This document shows positions 5,855 through 7,746 of a stretch of DNA of 7,746 bases, piece after piece. The notes under the pieces were generated by a model that made no database searches, was not told the origin of the DNA, and worked only from the letters and a program-made list of their open reading frames with translations. A program made the translations under genes and the position numbers. The DNA lies in the NCBI GenBank assembly GCA_037445875.1, contig JBBIJR010000114.1, positions 1 through 7,746 on the forward strand, read 5' to 3'. Source of the stretch: JBBIJR01 sp037445875. GTDB taxonomy: Bacteria > CLD3 > SB21. How positions within the stretch are numbered: position 1 is the stretch's first letter; each line of letters opens with the position of its first letter.

Positions 5855-7342
5855 TCAGTAGTTGTCGATCTGGGCGCGTTGGAGTCGGTCGCTGTAGTCG
5901 AAATACACGGACTTCAACTCGCTGAAGAATTCATACACGGTCCATCCGCCTTCTCGGTGGCCGTTGCCCGTCTCCTTGACGCCGCCGAACGGCAGGTGCG
6001 CTTCGGCGCCGATTGTCGGGGCGTTGATGTACGTGATTCCGGCTTTGATATCCCGCACGGCACGGAACGCATGATTGACGTTGCGGGTGTACAGCGAGGA
6101 AGACAGTCCGTAGACGGTTCCGTTCAACACACGAATCGCCTCGTCCAGGGTCTTCACCTTGATCACCGAAAGGACCGGGCCGAAGATCTCTTCCTGCTCG
6201 ATCCGCATGCCGGGTTGTACGTCCACGAAGATCGTGGGTTTGTAGAACCAGCCCTTTTTCAGGTCTCCATCCGTGGCACGTTCTCCCCCGCAGAGCAGCT
6301 TCGCGCCCTCAGACTTTCCGATATCGACGTATTCCTGGTCGGTCTTCAACTGGCCCTCGTTCACGCAGGGACCCACCTCGACGGCAGGGTCGAGCCCGTC
6401 GCCCAAACGCAGCTTTTCGGCCCGTTTGACGAGCATGTCGACAAACCTATCGTGGATGGCTTCATGCAGAATCAGCCGGCTGGTCGCGGTACACCGTTGG
6501 CCGGTCGTACCGAAAGCTCCCCAGAGGACGCCGTCCAGAGCCAGTTCGAGGTTGGCGTCGTCCATCACGATCTGAGCGTTCTTGCCCCCTAATTCGAGGG
6601 AAACGCGTTTGAGCGTCTTGCCGCAGGCGGACGCGATGGTCTTGCCGACGCCGGACGAGCCGGTGAAACTGATCAGATCGACAGAGGGATGTTCGACAAT
6701 GCGCATGCCCACGCTGCCCCCTCCGCCGTGCACAATGTTCACGACTCCTGGCGGCACGCCCGCTTCCGCGAGCACCTGTACCAGGGTTGTGGCTGTCTTC
6801 GGCGTGTCCGAAGCGGGCTTGAATACCACACAATTACCGCACAACAGGGCCGGAAAAATCTTCCACGTGGGAATCGCCATCGGAAAATTCCACGGTGTTA
6901 CAATGCCGGCCACGCCGATAGGCATGCGGACAGCCATAGCAAATTTGTTGGCCAACTCCGACGGAACCGTATGGCTGAACAAGCGCCGTCCTTCTCCGGC
7001 CGCGTAGTAGGCCGTGTCGATGCCTTCCTGAACGTCACCGCGCGTCTCGGCAAGTACTTTGCCCATTTCCCGGGTCATTTCACGTGCGATCTCTTCCTTC
7101 CGCGCGACCAGAAGGTCTCCGACTTTTCGAAGTATGTCGCCGCGTTTGGGGGCCGGCGTGAGGCGCCATCCGTCAAAGGCCGCCAGGGCCGCCTGCACGG
7201 CTTTGTCCACGTCTTCCGGACCGGATTTGGGAAACGTTCCGATCACTTCGTCCCAGCGGGCAGGGTTTCGGTTCTCAAAAACCTGTCCGGTGGCCGCGTC
7301 CTGCCACTCACCGTTGATGAAATTCTGAAACTTTTGCATCAT
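5855..7342 (-). CDS. NAD(P)-dependent aldehyde dehydrogenase, probably acting on 2-aminoadipate semialdehyde
   Basis: The 495-residue product is a complete cytosolic aldehyde dehydrogenase. Visible landmarks are PWNF with the oxyanion-hole Asn152, FKPAS with the cofactor-contact Lys175, FTGSS (226-230), LELGGKN with the general base Glu250, GQRCTATSR with the nucleophile Cys284, and EEIFGPV (384-390). The C-terminal region has INAPTIGAEAHLPFGG (439-454). The frame extends upstream to 7525, but AGGAG (7356-7352) lies 9 nt before the ATG at 7342, and the length then fits the family. A second ATG follows at once (7339). Family motifs alone do not fix the substrate, since ketoglutarate or succinate semialdehyde dehydrogenases look similar. 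The assignment to 2-aminoadipate 6-semialdehyde, giving 2-aminoadipate, rests on lat being the next gene on the same strand. The enzyme class is secure; the substrate is inference. Confidence 0.92.
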   Translation of the reverse strand: MMQKFQNFINGEWQDAATGQVFENRNPARWDEVIGTFPKSGPEDVDKAVQAALAAFDGWRLTPAPKRGDILRKVGDLLVARKEEIAREMTREMGKVLAETRGDVQEGIDTAYYAAGEGRRLFSHTVPSELANKFAMAVRMPIGVAGIVTPWNFPMAIPTWKIFPALLCGNCVVFKPASDTPKTATTLVQVLAEAGVPPGVVNIVHGGGGSVGMRIVEHPSVDLISFTGSSGVGKTIASACGKTLKRVSLELGGKNAQIVMDDANLELALDGVLWGAFGTTGQRCTATSRLILHEAIHDRFVDMLVKRAEKLRLGDGLDPAVEVGPCVNEGQLKTDQEYVDIGKSEGAKLLCGGERATDGDLKKGWFYKPTIFVDVQPGMRIEQEEIFGPVLSVIKVKTLDEAIRVLNGTVYGLSSSLYTRNVNHAFRAVRDIKAGITYINAPTIGAEAHLPFGGVKETGNGHREGGWTVYEFFSELKSVYFDYSDRLQRAQIDNY

Positions 7343-7427
7343 GGATTGTCTCTCCTGAGTAGCGTCTACACCCGTTTTAGTTCCGCTCCATATCCATAAG
7401 TCCCGATCGCCGCCGCGGCGAGAGGAT

Positions 7428-7625
7428 TCAGAGGTTCCGGTCGATCCGGCCGCGCAGACTTTCGCTCTGCATGGCTTTTCGGGCCACAAGGCCAAACAGT
7501 AGAAGAACGGCGCCCAACACGACACCCGTCACACTGATTCCGGGCGGGATGACGCTTGGAACGACCACCAGGAGCCCAAGAATGATCCACACCCAGTACA
7601 ACTTAACCAGCCACAGTATCTTCAT
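7428..7625 (-). CDS. Small two-helix membrane protein of unknown function
   Basis: The 65-residue product has two hydrophobic helices. One spans about residues 5-26 (LVKLYWVWIILGLLVVVPSV) and the other about 31-49, after a short IPPG turn. A basic, polar tail (ARKAMQSESLRGRIDRN) follows. By the positive-inside rule the tail should face the cytoplasm, which makes it a small inner-membrane hairpin. I do not recognise a family. The evidence that it is real is the start: AAGGAGG (7636-7630) lies 4 nt before the ATG and overlaps the stop codon of the gene upstream, so the two are probably translationally coupled. It precedes the aldehyde dehydrogenase by 85 bp on the same strand. Whether it belongs functionally with lysine catabolism or with the upstream gene is unknown; the tight coupling favours the latter. 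Confidence 0.75.
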   Translation of the reverse strand: MKILWLVKLYWVWIILGLLVVVPSVIPPGISVTGVVLGAVLLLFGLVARKAMQSESLRGRIDRNL

Positions 7626-7634
7626 AGTGCCTCC

Positions 7635-7746
7635 TTATTCCGGCGGTTTGTCCGTCCCAACGCGCGTGGTCGAGTCGAGAACGAACTTACCGTTATCCAG
7701 CCGGTAGAAATACGTGTTCTGCGTTACGGAACCCTCGTCGCTGTCC
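7635..7746 (-). CDS. C-terminal end of an unidentified protein (cut by right edge)
   Basis: On the minus strand an open frame enters from the right edge and ends at TAA (7637-7635). The last 36 residues include NTYFYRLDNGKFVLDSTTRV and end in GTDKPPE. I do not recognise the protein. The aromatic YFYRL and the polar, lysine- and aspartate-rich tail would fit an extracytoplasmic or beta-rich protein, but this is only an impression. Its stop overlaps the ribosome binding site of the 65-residue membrane protein, leaving a 9-nt gap between the genes, so the two very likely share an mRNA. Confidence 0.65.
   Translation of the reverse strand, partial: DSDEGSVTQNTYFYRLDNGKFVLDSTTRVGTDKPPE

Noticed and set aside
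5774..6592. 272-codon plus-strand frame
   Set aside because: It is the antisense shadow of the aldehyde dehydrogenase, produced by high third-position GC.
6689..7399. 236-codon plus-strand frame
   Set aside because: It is also antisense to the aldehyde dehydrogenase gene and has no family resemblance of its own.
7411..7420. CGCCGCGGCG palindrome between the 65-residue gene and the dehydrogenase gene
   Set aside because: It is a simple GC-rich palindrome without a loop, expected by chance in this composition.

Overview
The window is a GC-rich (roughly 57-60% by eye) bacterial chromosomal segment. The organism is probably a member of the FCB superphylum, for example Rhodothermota or another deep-branching Bacteroidota relative, Calditrichota, or KSB1/Ignavibacteria-like. 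The strongest evidence is a C-terminal sorting domain of the type IX secretion class (NYPNPFNPATTIRYDL ... GVYICRLSAGRFVKSRKMLFVR, positions about 3925-4206). In addition, the ftsX/aroC intergenic region carries an exact match to the Bacteroidota sigma-A promoter (TTTG-N19-TAnnTTTG). Several genes nevertheless have strong Shine-Dalgarno sequences, which argues against classical Bacteroidia. Rank below superphylum cannot be fixed from this window.

Layout from left to right. Positions 1-370 (minus) hold the N-terminal part of dxs (1-deoxy-D-xylulose-5-phosphate synthase), cut by the left edge. Positions 440-1312 (minus) hold ftsX, most likely starting at a TTG. A 114-bp divergent control region follows, with a promoter, a perfect 15-bp palindrome and a 13-bp direct repeat. 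Positions 1427-2590 (plus) hold aroC (chorismate synthase). Positions 2591-3198 hold no gene I can support. Positions 3199-4209 (plus) hold a frame-disrupted gene for a secreted protein: signal peptide, head domain, Ig/FN3-like domain and type IX sorting domain. The first and last parts share one frame and the middle lies in another, with a T8 tract at the first break. A long hairpin at 4231-4280 separates this gene from the convergent genes on the right.

The right half is a minus-strand gene cluster, read right to left. It consists of the tail of an unidentified protein (7635-7746), a 65-residue two-helix membrane protein (7428-7625, translationally coupled), an aldehyde dehydrogenase (5855-7342), and L-lysine 6-transaminase lat (4298-5644). 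The last two are well matched to consecutive steps, lysine to 2-aminoadipate 6-semialdehyde to 2-aminoadipate.

Most of the window is ordinary metabolism (isoprenoid and aromatic precursors, lysine catabolism) and cell division. I see no phage, CRISPR, IS element, RNA gene or defence system, and no convincing new multi-gene system. The items most worth a second look are the broken secreted-protein gene with its homopolymer tract, and the palindrome lying between the promoter boxes of ftsX.
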